A stretch of 64,000 nt of DNA from ELB16-189 sp018266435 (GTDB lineage: Bacteria; Bacteroidota; Bacteroidia; Cytophagales; Cyclobacteriaceae): assembly GCA_030123525.1 (NCBI GenBank), contig CP126125.1, forward strand, positions 2,294,001 through 2,358,000, written 5' to 3'. The notes under the pieces were generated by a model. That model worked only from the letters and a program-made list of their open reading frames with translations. It did no database searches and was not told the DNA's origin. Within the stretch, counting starts at the first letter, position 1. Each line of letters begins with the position of its first letter. The position numbers were made by a program, and so were the translations under genes. Below, piece after piece: positions 16,539-24,624 of this stretch.

Positions 16539-17780
16539 TTACCACAAAAACATTTTATTCTGAGCCAGGCAATCGCTCAGTTGCCGGTAGGCCAGTTTAA
16601 TTTTTTCAGCCGAAGGGTTTTCTCCTACGTATTTCAAAATCCGTTCTGATAAACTTCCGTTGGTCAGAATTGTCTCCAGTTCTGGTTTTTTCCAAAACTC
16701 GAGCGTGGGCGAAATTACGACCAGTCGCTGCAAAATCGTTGCCCAAAGTTTCTGGATAGAGGCTGCAGAAGTGACACCGAATAAATTTAAGTAGTCAGTG
16801 TCTGTAATAACAGTTTGCCGCCCGGTCACGATACTCTCGTTAAAAATAGAAACGAGCACATCGGTTTTGATTTTAGTCTGCACATCCATGCTGGCAAATT
16901 TTTCATTGACCATAGCTTTGAGCAATTCAATCACCAACGCAATAATGGCAAAGTCTGCCGCAGGGCATTCTTGCACATCCATAATGCGGATTTCAATGGA
17001 GCCGCGGTCGAAGCGGGGAATGGCCCCGCGCGAATTCACCCATACCGGATCTAAAATATTTTCCGGATCATACGGACGGATATCAGTTTTAATTTTTTCG
17101 TATATCGTATTGAGGTAGTTGCGTTTTGAAAACACAGCTTCGGGAATAACCCGGCCGGTGATGGACGGGATTTTTGACTGATTGGTTTTGTAATACTCCA
17201 GGCGGGTATCCAGTTGGTGGGTTGGTTTCCCATCAAAAATGGGAGAGCTTGCACACAGTGCGGGCAAGAGGGGTAAAATTATTCGTACAGCCGCATGGAG
17301 TTTGGAAAATTCTTCGTCATCGTAAAAGGGCAGGTTCAGGTGTGTGCTTTGCAGGTTACTCCAGCCGTGTCCCTGGCAGTTAAAAATTTTATTGTACAGG
17401 TGATAGATTTCATTATTGTCGTGTGGCCAAAGTTTTGTTTCAGTCAGCGGATTCATAAACGGATGTGCAGCCGTAGGCATAAGTAGGGCATTCCATCTTT
17501 CCAGGTGTGCATTGATGCGTTTGATATTATCAGCAAAAGCATTTTCAAGGGCATTAAAATTTGATTCCGGCCGGGTTGATTTCAGTTCCACAACATGCAG
17601 TACTAACTCGTTGCTCCACGTGATTAATCCATTTTCGAAATCGCTTCCAATAACGCCAAGTTCGTTTTTTAACAGTTGGTCAACGATGGGATTAACGACC
17701 AGTGTGGTTTTATCTACCACCATATACTCCAGTTCTATGCCAAAGGCTTGAAATAAATGCAGGCGTGCCGATTGACTCAT
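16539..17780 (-). CDS. GCS2-family carboxylate-amine ligase (glutamate-cysteine ligase-like)
   Basis: A 413-residue member of the glutamine-synthetase-fold GCS2 family (YbdK-like). FGIELEYMVV near the N-terminus carries the first metal-binding acids, HPFMNPLTETKLWPHDNNEIY and GHGWSNLQSTHLNLPF form the middle, and GSIEIRIMDVQECPAADFAI carries the arginine/acid pair near the end. Enzymes of this fold join a carboxylate to an amine using ATP. True gamma-glutamylcysteine synthesis is not certain because the family is broad. The start overlaps the RimK-type gene by 4 bp (ATGA), and it is the last gene of the four-gene minus-strand operon. Confidence 0.9.
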   Translation of the reverse strand: MSQSARLHLFQAFGIELEYMVVDKTTLVVNPIVDQLLKNELGVIGSDFENGLITWSNELVLHVVELKSTRPESNFNALENAFADNIKRINAHLERWNALLMPTAAHPFMNPLTETKLWPHDNNEIYHLYNKIFNCQGHGWSNLQSTHLNLPFYDDEEFSKLHAAVRIILPLLPALCASSPIFDGKPTHQLDTRLEYYKTNQSKIPSITGRVIPEAVFSKRNYLNTIYEKIKTDIRPYDPENILDPVWVNSRGAIPRFDRGSIEIRIMDVQECPAADFAIIALVIELLKAMVNEKFASMDVQTKIKTDVLVSIFNESIVTGRQTVITDTDYLNLFGVTSAASIQKLWATILQRLVVISPTLEFWKKPELETILTNGSLSERILKYVGENPSAEKIKLAYRQLSDCLAQNKMFLW

Positions 17781-19225
17781 TTGCTTGTTTTGATTTTGTT
17801 TAGAAATACTTCCATGATGATACCGTACAAACGGTCTTTTAAAATTTTGTCTTCAATGCCTGCATCAATGTTGGGGTTGTCATTGATTTCAATTACATAA
17901 AATTTTCCCTCCACTTCTTTCATGTCTACTCCGTACAGTCCATTTCCGATCAGGGAAGTTGCTTTAAGGGCGGTTTTCAGCAGTCCGCTGGGGGCCTGGT
18001 CAACCGGAACACACTCCACTTCGCCTTCGCGCGATTTTTCTTTGTTAGCTCCCCAGTTGATGATCTGCCAGTGCTTGGTGGCCATAAAATATTTGCAGAC
18101 ATAAATCACCTGGCCGTCAATTACACCCACGCGCCAGTCAAATCGTGTGGGCAGGTATTCTTGCGCTACCAGTAAATCTGATTTTTCAAACATGGTAGCC
18201 CGCACTTTTTTAAACTCTTTCTCTGATTCAATTTTAAATACTCCTTTAGAAAAAGCACCATCGGGCTGTTTGAGGATGAACGGAAAAGACATTTTAGAAG
18301 AAATATTATGGCAGGTCTCTTCAGAAATTACAATCGATTTTGGGGTAAGAACTTTGTGTGTGTTTAGCAACTCGTGCAGGTAAACTTTGTTGGTGCACTT
18401 CAAAATAGAATCAGGATCATCGATTACCGCCAGGCCGAGCGACTGTGCTTTTTTGGCAAACCGAAATGTGTGGTGGTTGACATTAGTGGTTTCGCGGATG
18501 AATAGCGCATCGTATTGAATCAGTTTGTCAATGTCGTTTTTGGTGATGAACTCGGTATTGAAGCCGGCCTCCAGCGATGCGCGGTAAAACCGTTTGAGCG
18601 CGCGATCATCTGAAGGTGGATTTTTGTCTTCGGTATTAGTCAGGATGGCCAGGTCATATTTTTTTTTGTCGGGGCGGAAATCACGCTTGCGCAACAAATA
18701 TTTTTCCAAGGACGAGATGAGCAACGATTTATCTCCTTCGGGTATTTCATTCAGGTTGATTGGCTTGATGCTTTGCAGCCGCCATTTGTTTTTGTGTGAA
18801 AAGACTGCCCGCAGCGAAGGGGCCTGCACCATCTGAAAAAGCTGCTGGGCCAGCCGGTTGAGGTTTTCGGCCGGGGCTGTGCCAAAGTAAACATTAAACT
18901 CTACCCGGTCTGTTGTTTCGTTTTTGAATGTGTTCTGGATTAACAAATCAAAATTGATCGAGTCTTCGCGCAGAATGGAGGGGAAGCGCATGTCTTGTAT
19001 GGCAAAAACTTCGGGCAGTACTTTGTGTCCGCGTGCTTCTGCCAGCAGCGAAACATAGTAGCCTTCACTTTGGTATTGATACGACCTGCACAGGTTGAGC
19101 AGTTTCAGATTTTTTACCGTTTGAAACCGTTCATCGGCAATGTACTGGTCGGCAGAAATGATCTCTACATCGCGAATGTGAAAATTCCAGGTTTCCGGTT
19201 TTTCTACAACAATGAGTTTAGGCAT
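17777..19225 (-). CDS. RimK-family ATP-grasp ligase with RimK-like N-terminal domain
   Basis: A 482-residue protein. The first 200 or so residues form the N-terminal domain that accompanies this RimK subgroup (PKLIVVEKPETWNF at the start). The ATP-grasp core follows, with FPFILKQPDGAFSKGVFKI (ATP-binding Lys), LLVAQEYLPTRFDWRVGVIDG, and the metal-binding end YGVDMKEVEGKFYVIEINDNPN. RimK enzymes ligate glutamate or other amino acids onto protein or peptide carboxylates. The product overlaps by 4 bp with GCS2 and lies 88 bp after the C39-like peptidase. Pairing with GCS2 suggests two successive amide-bond steps on one peptide-like product, which is inference. Confidence 0.92.
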   Translation of the reverse strand: MPKLIVVEKPETWNFHIRDVEIISADQYIADERFQTVKNLKLLNLCRSYQYQSEGYYVSLLAEARGHKVLPEVFAIQDMRFPSILREDSINFDLLIQNTFKNETTDRVEFNVYFGTAPAENLNRLAQQLFQMVQAPSLRAVFSHKNKWRLQSIKPINLNEIPEGDKSLLISSLEKYLLRKRDFRPDKKKYDLAILTNTEDKNPPSDDRALKRFYRASLEAGFNTEFITKNDIDKLIQYDALFIRETTNVNHHTFRFAKKAQSLGLAVIDDPDSILKCTNKVYLHELLNTHKVLTPKSIVISEETCHNISSKMSFPFILKQPDGAFSKGVFKIESEKEFKKVRATMFEKSDLLVAQEYLPTRFDWRVGVIDGQVIYVCKYFMATKHWQIINWGANKEKSREGEVECVPVDQAPSGLLKTALKATSLIGNGLYGVDMKEVEGKFYVIEINDNPNIDAGIEDKILKDRLYGIIMEVFLNKIKTSK

Positions 19226-19313
19226 ACCTTAATTGTAAATTTTCTAAGCGTCAATTGTCGATCAGATTGAATTAGGAATGTAATTAAACATTGGGGCATC
19301 GGCTCATTGAAAA

Positions 19314-20027
19314 TTATTTTGGTTCGATCACAAGCAAGTTGGCATCGTAGGTTACAATACCCAGCATAATACTGTTAATGAGTCTGTCGAAAGTTACACT
19401 ATAATACTGACTCTTGAGCGGGTTGGGGTTCATGGGGTCGGCTAAGTATACCATGTTGCTGGTTTCATCAAATCCGTTAACGATTACAAAATGCCCTACG
19501 GGTTCACCGCGTATGCTGTCAAATTTATTATTGTGCGGAATTTCACGCACGTTGCCGTACAAATACGTTGCACTTAACCCCGTTAGTATGGGTATAGAAT
19601 TTTTTAAATATTTTTTTATCAGAGTTTCATCCAGTTCACTCAATAATAATTTTCCTCCTGCCTCCAGAAATTTGATGTAGGCTTTAGAGGCTACCTGCAG
19701 CCGCTTGCTCCGGAATTTGTACCGCATTTGCTTCTTCAGGTTTTGTGCCATTTTTTTTGACGACAACGAAAACCACGAAGGGTCAAAGATGTTGAGGTTA
19801 TAGGTATAAATGTGAGCGTTGTAGCCGCGCTGCAAGGCATGGTTGCCGAGCATCACGGCCAGCGTGCCACCCGTTTTCAGGCTCTTTACCTCCTTGATTA
19901 CTGATTTTAACGGAATTTTGTCGTGGTAGTATTGATAAAGGGCATGGAGGCAGGTAGGCCCGCAGGTAATGTCATCGGGCTGCGCCTTGATGTCGAAGTT
20001 TAAAAAAAGATTGTGGCGGTCCGACAT
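19314..20027 (-). CDS. C39-like papain-fold cysteine peptidase
   Basis: A 237-residue protein with the peptidase C39-like arrangement: QPDDITCGPTCLHALYQYY near the N-terminus (probable nucleophile Cys in TCGPTC), GHFVIVNGFDE with the catalytic His, and VYLADPMNPNP with the following Asp. No signal peptide or ABC domain is present, so it is a stand-alone cytosolic enzyme, unlike bacteriocin-processing ABC transporters. It starts 9 bp after the RMND1-like gene and precedes the RimK/GCS2 ligases. It may trim, activate or recycle a peptide substrate made by them. Confidence 0.82.
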   Translation of the reverse strand: MSDRHNLFLNFDIKAQPDDITCGPTCLHALYQYYHDKIPLKSVIKEVKSLKTGGTLAVMLGNHALQRGYNAHIYTYNLNIFDPSWFSLSSKKMAQNLKKQMRYKFRSKRLQVASKAYIKFLEAGGKLLLSELDETLIKKYLKNSIPILTGLSATYLYGNVREIPHNNKFDSIRGEPVGHFVIVNGFDETSNMVYLADPMNPNPLKSQYYSVTFDRLINSIMLGIVTYDANLLVIEPK

Positions 20028-20036
20028 GTTGTTCGG

Positions 20037-20819
20037 TTACAAAAATTTAGAAATAAAAATATTCAGTACTTCCACAAGAATAAGCAAAATGATGATCCAC
20101 TCCAGCATGGTGCTGGTGCGCTGGTTTGAGATTTCGCGAAAGATGCCCAGGTTATCTTCAATGATGCGTAAGGTGTATTCAATCTCGCTGAAGCGCAAGC
20201 GCAAGTCGAAGTGGCGCATTAATCCTTTGTGCAGTTTATCGAGGTACTCATCGTCCCATACCTGATCAGGCGCATCAAAAATGTAAATATTGTCGGCTAT
20301 GTCATTTTGGGTGTTCAGGGCTTTGCCGATAAACCGAAGCATGTTGGTGCGGTTAATGTTCAGCTTTCCACTGGTTTCTAAATCCCGGGAAAAGCCCCGT
20401 ATCTCGGTCAGTAAGTTTTCTGATACACTGTGGTAGTAATCCAACGCTACGGATTGTGCTAAATTAAACATGGCGATGCGCAGCACCTTGTCATCCAGCC
20501 GGTCAACCACCACCTGATCAAACTCAAATTCCATTTCACCATCCTGCATACGCACTTCGTGGTCATCGCGCAGCCATTGTTGGTTCGGGCTTTTTTGAAA
20601 AGGGAGGATGGTGCGAACGGCTACTTTTATCTCTTCTTCTGATTGCCCGGCAAAAACCACCACACCGTAATTAAAGTAGTATTGATACTTGTCGCCACCA
20701 AATGAATACATCAGCTCAGACGAAGAATCGGCAAGAGGTTTCAAATCAAGGAACGACTTGATTCCTTTCAAGTCCAACTGATTGGCAACTAGTAAAGCAG
20801 AGAGTTTAATGGTCTTCAT
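20037..20819 (-). CDS. RMND1/Rmd1-Sif2 family (DUF155) membrane protein
   Basis: A 260-residue DUF155 protein. The N-terminal half has YQYYFNYGVVVFAG, typical of the family. Middle helices (SVALDYYHSVSENLLTEIRGFSRDLE) precede LHKGLMRHFDLRLRFSEIEYTLRIIEDNLG, and one C-terminal transmembrane helix (LEWIIILLILVEVLNIFISKFL) anchors it. Eukaryotic relatives act in mitochondria (RMND1 affects mitochondrial translation). The bacterial role is unknown to me. It heads the amidoligase operon, with the C39-like gene 9 bp downstream, and is divergent from the S1/P1 nuclease across 259 bp. Confidence 0.9.
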   Translation of the reverse strand: MKTIKLSALLVANQLDLKGIKSFLDLKPLADSSSELMYSFGGDKYQYYFNYGVVVFAGQSEEEIKVAVRTILPFQKSPNQQWLRDDHEVRMQDGEMEFEFDQVVVDRLDDKVLRIAMFNLAQSVALDYYHSVSENLLTEIRGFSRDLETSGKLNINRTNMLRFIGKALNTQNDIADNIYIFDAPDQVWDDEYLDKLHKGLMRHFDLRLRFSEIEYTLRIIEDNLGIFREISNQRTSTMLEWIIILLILVEVLNIFISKFL

Positions 20820-21016
20820 CTGTTAATAATCTATTTTTAATACTCGATGGCCGGTTTATGGTAATTACGTTTTTTTGTGTGGCTACAAATGAATACCTCG
20901 CACTAAGAATAGTTTCAAATTTAAAATTAAAATTCATGTCATAGAAATGTAGAAATTACTGCGAAGTACGATCTTTGTCGCTAAGTATTTAAAGCGATGA
21001 CGAATCAAGGCACTGC

Positions 21017-21040
21017 TATTCAGTCATCCTTGACTGAATA
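21017..21040. promoter_or_regulatory. Perfect 10-bp inverted repeat with 4-nt spacer upstream of the nuclease
   Basis: TATTCAGTCA, spacer tcct, TGACTGAATA. It lies about 40 bp before the S1/P1 nuclease ATG, in the leader or promoter region. It could be an operator or an RNA hairpin in the 5' UTR. There is no T-run, so a terminator is unlikely. A near -7 box (GATCTTTG, one mismatch) lies about 45 bp further upstream. Confidence 0.4.
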
Positions 21041-21078
21041 ATAAAACTTATGAAATACTACACCTAACCTGAATCAAA

Positions 21079-21843
21079 ATGATGAAAAACCTACTTATTT
21101 GTTTTGCACTGATGCTTCCCACGTTTAGTTTCGGCTGGGGGCAAACGGGCCACCGGGCGGTAGCACTCATTGCCGAGAGGCACCTGTCGGCAAAGGCAAA
21201 AAAGAATATTGCCAAAATACTGAACAACGAATCTCTTTCCATGGTGAGCGCATGGATGGACGAAATCAGATCAGATTCTACTTATGATAACACCACAGAC
21301 TGGCATTGGGTAACGATTGAAACCGGAAAGACATACGATCAATCTCCTAAAAACCCAAAAGGTGATGTGATAGAAGCAATCGGCCGGCTGACCGCGGCAT
21401 TGAAAAAACACAACTTGGATAAAAAGACAGAAGCAGTTTATTTAAAAATGCTCATTCACCTGGTAGGCGACATCCACCAGCCTTTGCACGTAGGCTGCTG
21501 CGATGATCAGGGTGGCAACAAAGTGAAAGTAAAATGGTTCCGCTCTGAGTCTAACCTGCATCGTGTGTGGGACAGCGAAATGATTGATGATACCAAACTC
21601 AGCTATACCGAGTTGGCCTATTTTTCCGGTGAGCCCGATGCGGCCACATTAGCTGCTTGGCAAAAAAATTCGGTGCTGGATTGGGCTGGTGAATCAATTG
21701 CATTACGGCCTCAGGTGTATGCTATTGGAAACGGAAGTTTAGGATACAAGTATTCATATAAAAATTTACCTAATGCCAAGCACCGTATATTACAGGCCGG
21801 TGTACGCCTGGCCGGGTTGCTGAACCAGATTTATGGCAAATAG
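21079..21843 (+). CDS. S1/P1-family nuclease, secreted
   Basis: A 254-residue zinc-dependent nuclease. The signal peptide (to about residue 17, FSFG) is followed by WGQTGHRAVALIAE. In this family the mature N-terminal Trp itself is a zinc ligand, and the spacing fits cleavage right before it. Other metal-site motifs are SAWMDEIRSD, WHWVTIE and HLVGDIHQPLHVGCCDDQGGN. The enzyme cleaves single-stranded DNA and RNA and may also act as a 3'-nucleotidase, in the periplasm or outside the cell, probably for phosphate or nucleotide scavenging. The ATG at 21079 is followed by another ATG, and either could be used. Confidence 0.93.
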   Translation: MMKNLLICFALMLPTFSFGWGQTGHRAVALIAERHLSAKAKKNIAKILNNESLSMVSAWMDEIRSDSTYDNTTDWHWVTIETGKTYDQSPKNPKGDVIEAIGRLTAALKKHNLDKKTEAVYLKMLIHLVGDIHQPLHVGCCDDQGGNKVKVKWFRSESNLHRVWDSEMIDDTKLSYTELAYFSGEPDAATLAAWQKNSVLDWAGESIALRPQVYAIGNGSLGYKYSYKNLPNAKHRILQAGVRLAGLLNQIYGK

Positions 21844-21844
21844 A

Positions 21845-22492
21845 TTACTGTGCCTCTTTTGGATAAGAAAAAAAAATCTGACGAATTAAATAAACCAATA
21901 AAAAAATTACAAGCGCCAGCAGCCCGATAGGCAAAACGCTAAAGGTCAAAATGAACAGCAATTTTTTTTCTGTTGCTGAGGTGAATTGGTCACTGATCAA
22001 AAGAACCTGACTGTTTTTTTTGACAAACAGTTCATTCACTTCTTTTTGATAGTTGAAAAAAGCAGCGTCAAGTTTTTCGGCTTTATTGAAGTCTGCAAAT
22101 GGCTGGGCCGAAGTGGTAATCAGTTGCAGGTATTCTTGTTCTTTAGTGTTGTAGGTTTTTCGGGAAGCAATAACATTGCTGATAGCCGTTACTTGTTCAG
22201 GGTAAACGGAGTTAATTTTCAGGAGGCTGTCATAAATTCGGGTATTTAGTTCTCCGAGTTTACTCATTTTTGAAATTAATAATTTTCGCTCGGTGGTATC
22301 ATTGCTGTGAGCTACATGAAAAAGCAAAATATGTTTTTGATTAGAGTTGAACGTCAGGCGTTGAATAAGGCGGTGTTGTAAGGCACCATCTTCAATCAAC
22401 CGGCTGTACCTGCTATCAAGCCAATTGATCTCAAGAAGTAACCAAACAATACTTACGGAAAAAACAGTGAGGGTAAAATAGATCCATTTCAT
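21845..22492 (-). CDS. Two-transmembrane protein with periplasmic helical domain, function unknown
   Basis: A 215-residue protein with helices at about residues 4-22 and 182-207. The roughly 155 residues between them are helix-rich, like the four-helix ligand domains (CHASE3 or 4HB_MCP) of chemoreceptors and kinases. No signalling output domain follows: the C-terminus is only IRQIFFSYPKEAQ. It may be a receptor that works through a partner, or a stand-alone remnant. A full TATGTTTG -7 box on the minus strand lies 35 bp upstream, so it probably has its own promoter. It is convergent with the nuclease (1 bp apart). Confidence 0.7.
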   Translation of the reverse strand: MKWIYFTLTVFSVSIVWLLLEINWLDSRYSRLIEDGALQHRLIQRLTFNSNQKHILLFHVAHSNDTTERKLLISKMSKLGELNTRIYDSLLKINSVYPEQVTAISNVIASRKTYNTKEQEYLQLITTSAQPFADFNKAEKLDAAFFNYQKEVNELFVKKNSQVLLISDQFTSATEKKLLFILTFSVLPIGLLALVIFLLVYLIRQIFFSYPKEAQ

Positions 22493-22526
22493 GGTGCGAA
22501 TTTTTCTTAGGCTAACGGCAAGGTGT

Positions 22527-22534
22527 CAAACATA
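22527..22534 (-). promoter_or_regulatory. -7 box (TATGTTTG, minus strand) for the two-TM protein
   Basis: The plus strand reads CAAACATA, a full TAnnTTTG match on the minus strand, 35 bp before the start codon of the downstream gene. No clear -33 element is seen. Confidence 0.38.
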
Positions 22535-22568
22535 GTTTTTATCTAAGACTGATCAGGCCGTGTAAGGT

Positions 22569-23009
22569 TTACTCACTTTTAGTGATCACTACTTTTTCCA
22601 TCACATCACCGGGGCGAATAGCATCGATTACCTCAAGCCCTTCATAAACTTTGCCAAAAACGGTGTGGTTTCGATCAAGGTGCGAAGTGCTTTGGCGCGA
22701 ATGGCAGATAAAAAATTGTGAGCCTCCGGTATTTCTCCCGGCATGGGCCATGGAGAGCACTCCGCGGTCATGGTATTGGTTTTTACCGGTAAGTTCGCAA
22801 TCAATGGTGTAGCCCGGCCCCCCGTTGCCAATGCCGTTGGGACAGCCGCCCTGTATCACAAAATTGGGGATGACTCGGTGAAAGGTCAACCCGTTGTAAA
22901 AGCCTTTCTCGGCAAGTGTAATAAAATTTTTTACAGTGTTAGGCGCATCTTCTTCAAAGAATTGAATTTTCATTACGCCCTTTTTGGTGTGGATTTCTGC
23001 GGTAGTCAT
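22569..23009 (-). CDS. Peptidyl-prolyl cis-trans isomerase, cyclophilin type
   Basis: A 146-residue single-domain cyclophilin that speeds proline isomerisation during folding. FHRVIPNFVIQGG carries the catalytic Arg, and LSMAHAGRNTGGSQFFICH carries the Gln/Phe of the active site. There is no signal peptide, so it is cytosolic, like PpiB. The length is slightly short of E. coli PpiB (164) but complete. Neighbours on the same strand (two-TM gene downstream, cobalamin adenosyltransferase upstream) do not share an obvious function. Confidence 0.95.
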   Translation of the reverse strand: MTTAEIHTKKGVMKIQFFEEDAPNTVKNFITLAEKGFYNGLTFHRVIPNFVIQGGCPNGIGNGGPGYTIDCELTGKNQYHDRGVLSMAHAGRNTGGSQFFICHSRQSTSHLDRNHTVFGKVYEGLEVIDAIRPGDVMEKVVITKSE

Positions 23010-23111
23010 TATTGCTTTTTTGTGCGAAGATAACAGACTTTGTGAAGGATGATGACGAAATATGAAGGAACGGCAATAACAAAAGCTTGCCGGTATAAAT
23101 GGAATTGAGAA

Positions 23112-23660
23112 TTACATTCTGGCTCGCCAGGGAGTTTCGTTAATTTTCAATTCATGAGCCATCATGCGGCACAGCATAAAAAAATAATCAGAAAGACGGT
23201 TTAGGTAGTGAATGATCAGCGGCTCTACCGCAGTGTGAGCATTCAGTGCAACCACCAGTCGCTCAGCCCTGCGGCAAACAGTGCGGGTAACGTGCCCAAG
23301 AGAAACGGATGGATGGCCACCCGGTAGTACAAAAAATTTCATAGGCGGAAGAGCCGCATCCATTTTATCTATTTCTGTTTCAAGCCGGTGAATGTCTTCA
23401 ATATATAGAGATGGAATTTTTACTTTTTTGTTTCCCGGTTCGGTAGCCAAAATTGCCCCGATGGTAAAAAGTCGATCTTGTATTTCTACTAAAATTTCGT
23501 GGCGGGAAGCATTGACCGGCTGGTCGCGCAGCAGTCCCAGAAAAGAATTTAATTCATCAACGGTGCCGTAGGCATCAATGCGCAAATCTGATTTGGGTAA
23601 CCGCTGGCCACCAAACAATGCTGTGGTGCCGTCATCGCCTGTTTTGGTATAGATTTTCAT
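23112..23660 (-). CDS. Cob(I)alamin adenosyltransferase, PduO/MMAB type
   Basis: A 182-residue enzyme that moves adenosyl from ATP to cob(I)alamin to make coenzyme B12. MKIYTKTGDDGTTALFGG is the N-terminal ATP-binding signature, RIDAYGTVDELNSFLG follows, and VCRRAERLVVAL near residue 130 is the conserved helix with the Arg/Glu active-site residues. B12-dependent enzymes are not in the window. The gene could serve salvaged cobalamin for methylmalonyl-CoA mutase or ribonucleotide reductase. It starts 51 bp after the ABC ATPase on the same strand. Confidence 0.94.
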   Translation of the reverse strand: MKIYTKTGDDGTTALFGGQRLPKSDLRIDAYGTVDELNSFLGLLRDQPVNASRHEILVEIQDRLFTIGAILATEPGNKKVKIPSLYIEDIHRLETEIDKMDAALPPMKFFVLPGGHPSVSLGHVTRTVCRRAERLVVALNAHTAVEPLIIHYLNRLSDYFFMLCRMMAHELKINETPWRARM

Positions 23661-23711
23661 TTAGCGAAGGTGCAGATAAGGCACCGATATGTCAAGCGAA
23701 AGGGTGTCTTG

Positions 23712-24434
23712 TCAGTGGGCGGCTTCAACGGGTACTCCCCGGTTAATATTTTCATTCTTACGATCCCACTCGATCAATCCGTCTTTCAGGCGAATGATGC
23801 GGTGAGCATAGTGGGCAATGTCATCTTCGTGGGTTACCATGATAATTGTATTTCCTTTATCATGCAGTTGCTGAAACAAGTTCATGATGTCGTACGATGT
23901 TTTTGAATCAAGGTTACCCGTGGGCTCGTCAGCTAAAATGATGGAAGGATTATTCACCAATGCGCGCGCAATGGCTACCCGTTGGCGCTGCCCGCCCGAA
24001 AGTTCATTGGGCCGGTGGTGATGCCGGTTGGCCAAATCAACGCTGGTTAGGGCGGCCATGGCCATTTCTTCGCGTTCGTCTTTGCTGTAGCCCGCATAGA
24101 TTAACGGAAGGGCAACGTTTTCGAGTGCGGTGGCGCGCGGAAGGAGGTTAAAGGTTTGAAACACAAAACCGATTTCTTTGTTGCGTACCACGGCCAATTC
24201 GTTTTCGGTCATCTCACTCACCATATGGTTGTTGAGCATGTAAGTACCGCTGGTGGGGGTATCGAGGCAGCCCACAATATTCATGAGCGTGGATTTGCCC
24301 GAACCCGAAGGCCCCATAAAGGCAACGTATTCACCTTTGTCAATGGAAATAGAAATATCCTGAAGGGCATTTACAATGTTGTCGCCCATTTTATAAGAGC
24401 GGGCAATGTGATGGGTTTCAATGATTCTCGACAT
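23712..24434 (-). CDS. ABC transporter ATP-binding protein (MacB/LolD type)
   Basis: A 240-residue ATPase with Walker A GPSGSGKST, Q-loop FVFQTFNLLPRATALENV, signature LSGGQRQRVAIARAL, Walker B IILADEPTGNLDS and H-loop VTHEDDIA. The TxxQxLxx and GNLDS features place it in the MacB/LolD/FtsE group, which drives lipoprotein release or peptide and drug export. No permease lies beside it, so its partner is elsewhere. The ATG is preceded by a TAGATTTG -7 box 16 bp upstream. Confidence 0.95.
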   Translation of the reverse strand: MSRIIETHHIARSYKMGDNIVNALQDISISIDKGEYVAFMGPSGSGKSTLMNIVGCLDTPTSGTYMLNNHMVSEMTENELAVVRNKEIGFVFQTFNLLPRATALENVALPLIYAGYSKDEREEMAMAALTSVDLANRHHHRPNELSGGQRQRVAIARALVNNPSIILADEPTGNLDSKTSYDIMNLFQQLHDKGNTIIMVTHEDDIAHYAHRIIRLKDGLIEWDRKNENINRGVPVEAAH

Positions 24435-24450
24435 GCAGTTAAGTATTGGG

Positions 24451-24458
24451 CAAATCTA
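24451..24458 (-). promoter_or_regulatory. -7 box (TAGATTTG, minus strand) for the ABC ATPase
   Basis: The plus strand reads CAAATCTA, a full TAnnTTTG match on the minus strand 16 bp upstream of the ATPase ATG. It is divergent from the T9SS protein promoter. Confidence 0.45.
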
Positions 24459-24594
24459 TTTATCTTTTTCAAAACTTGGTTGGATTGTTCCATAGACGTA
24501 ATCAGGTCGAATAGGTTACGTTTTTTCCTTTTTCCGGATAATTCATTTAACCGAAGGAAGACTTATAGCTATTATTATTTTGCAACAAGAGTGT

Positions 24595-24602
24595 TATTTT
24601 TG
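24595..24602 (+). promoter_or_regulatory. -7 box (TATTTTTG) for the T9SS repeat protein
   Basis: A full TAnnTTTG match 22 bp before the ATG at 24625, leaving a leader of about 15 nt. Confidence 0.45.
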
Positions 24603-24624
24603 TAAGTTGAATACCTGTAACTCT

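Noticed and set aside
20820..21078. Possible tRNA or small RNA gene in the 259-bp divergent gap
   Set aside because: No cloverleaf or CCA-type end was seen, only a short inverted repeat and a near promoter box.
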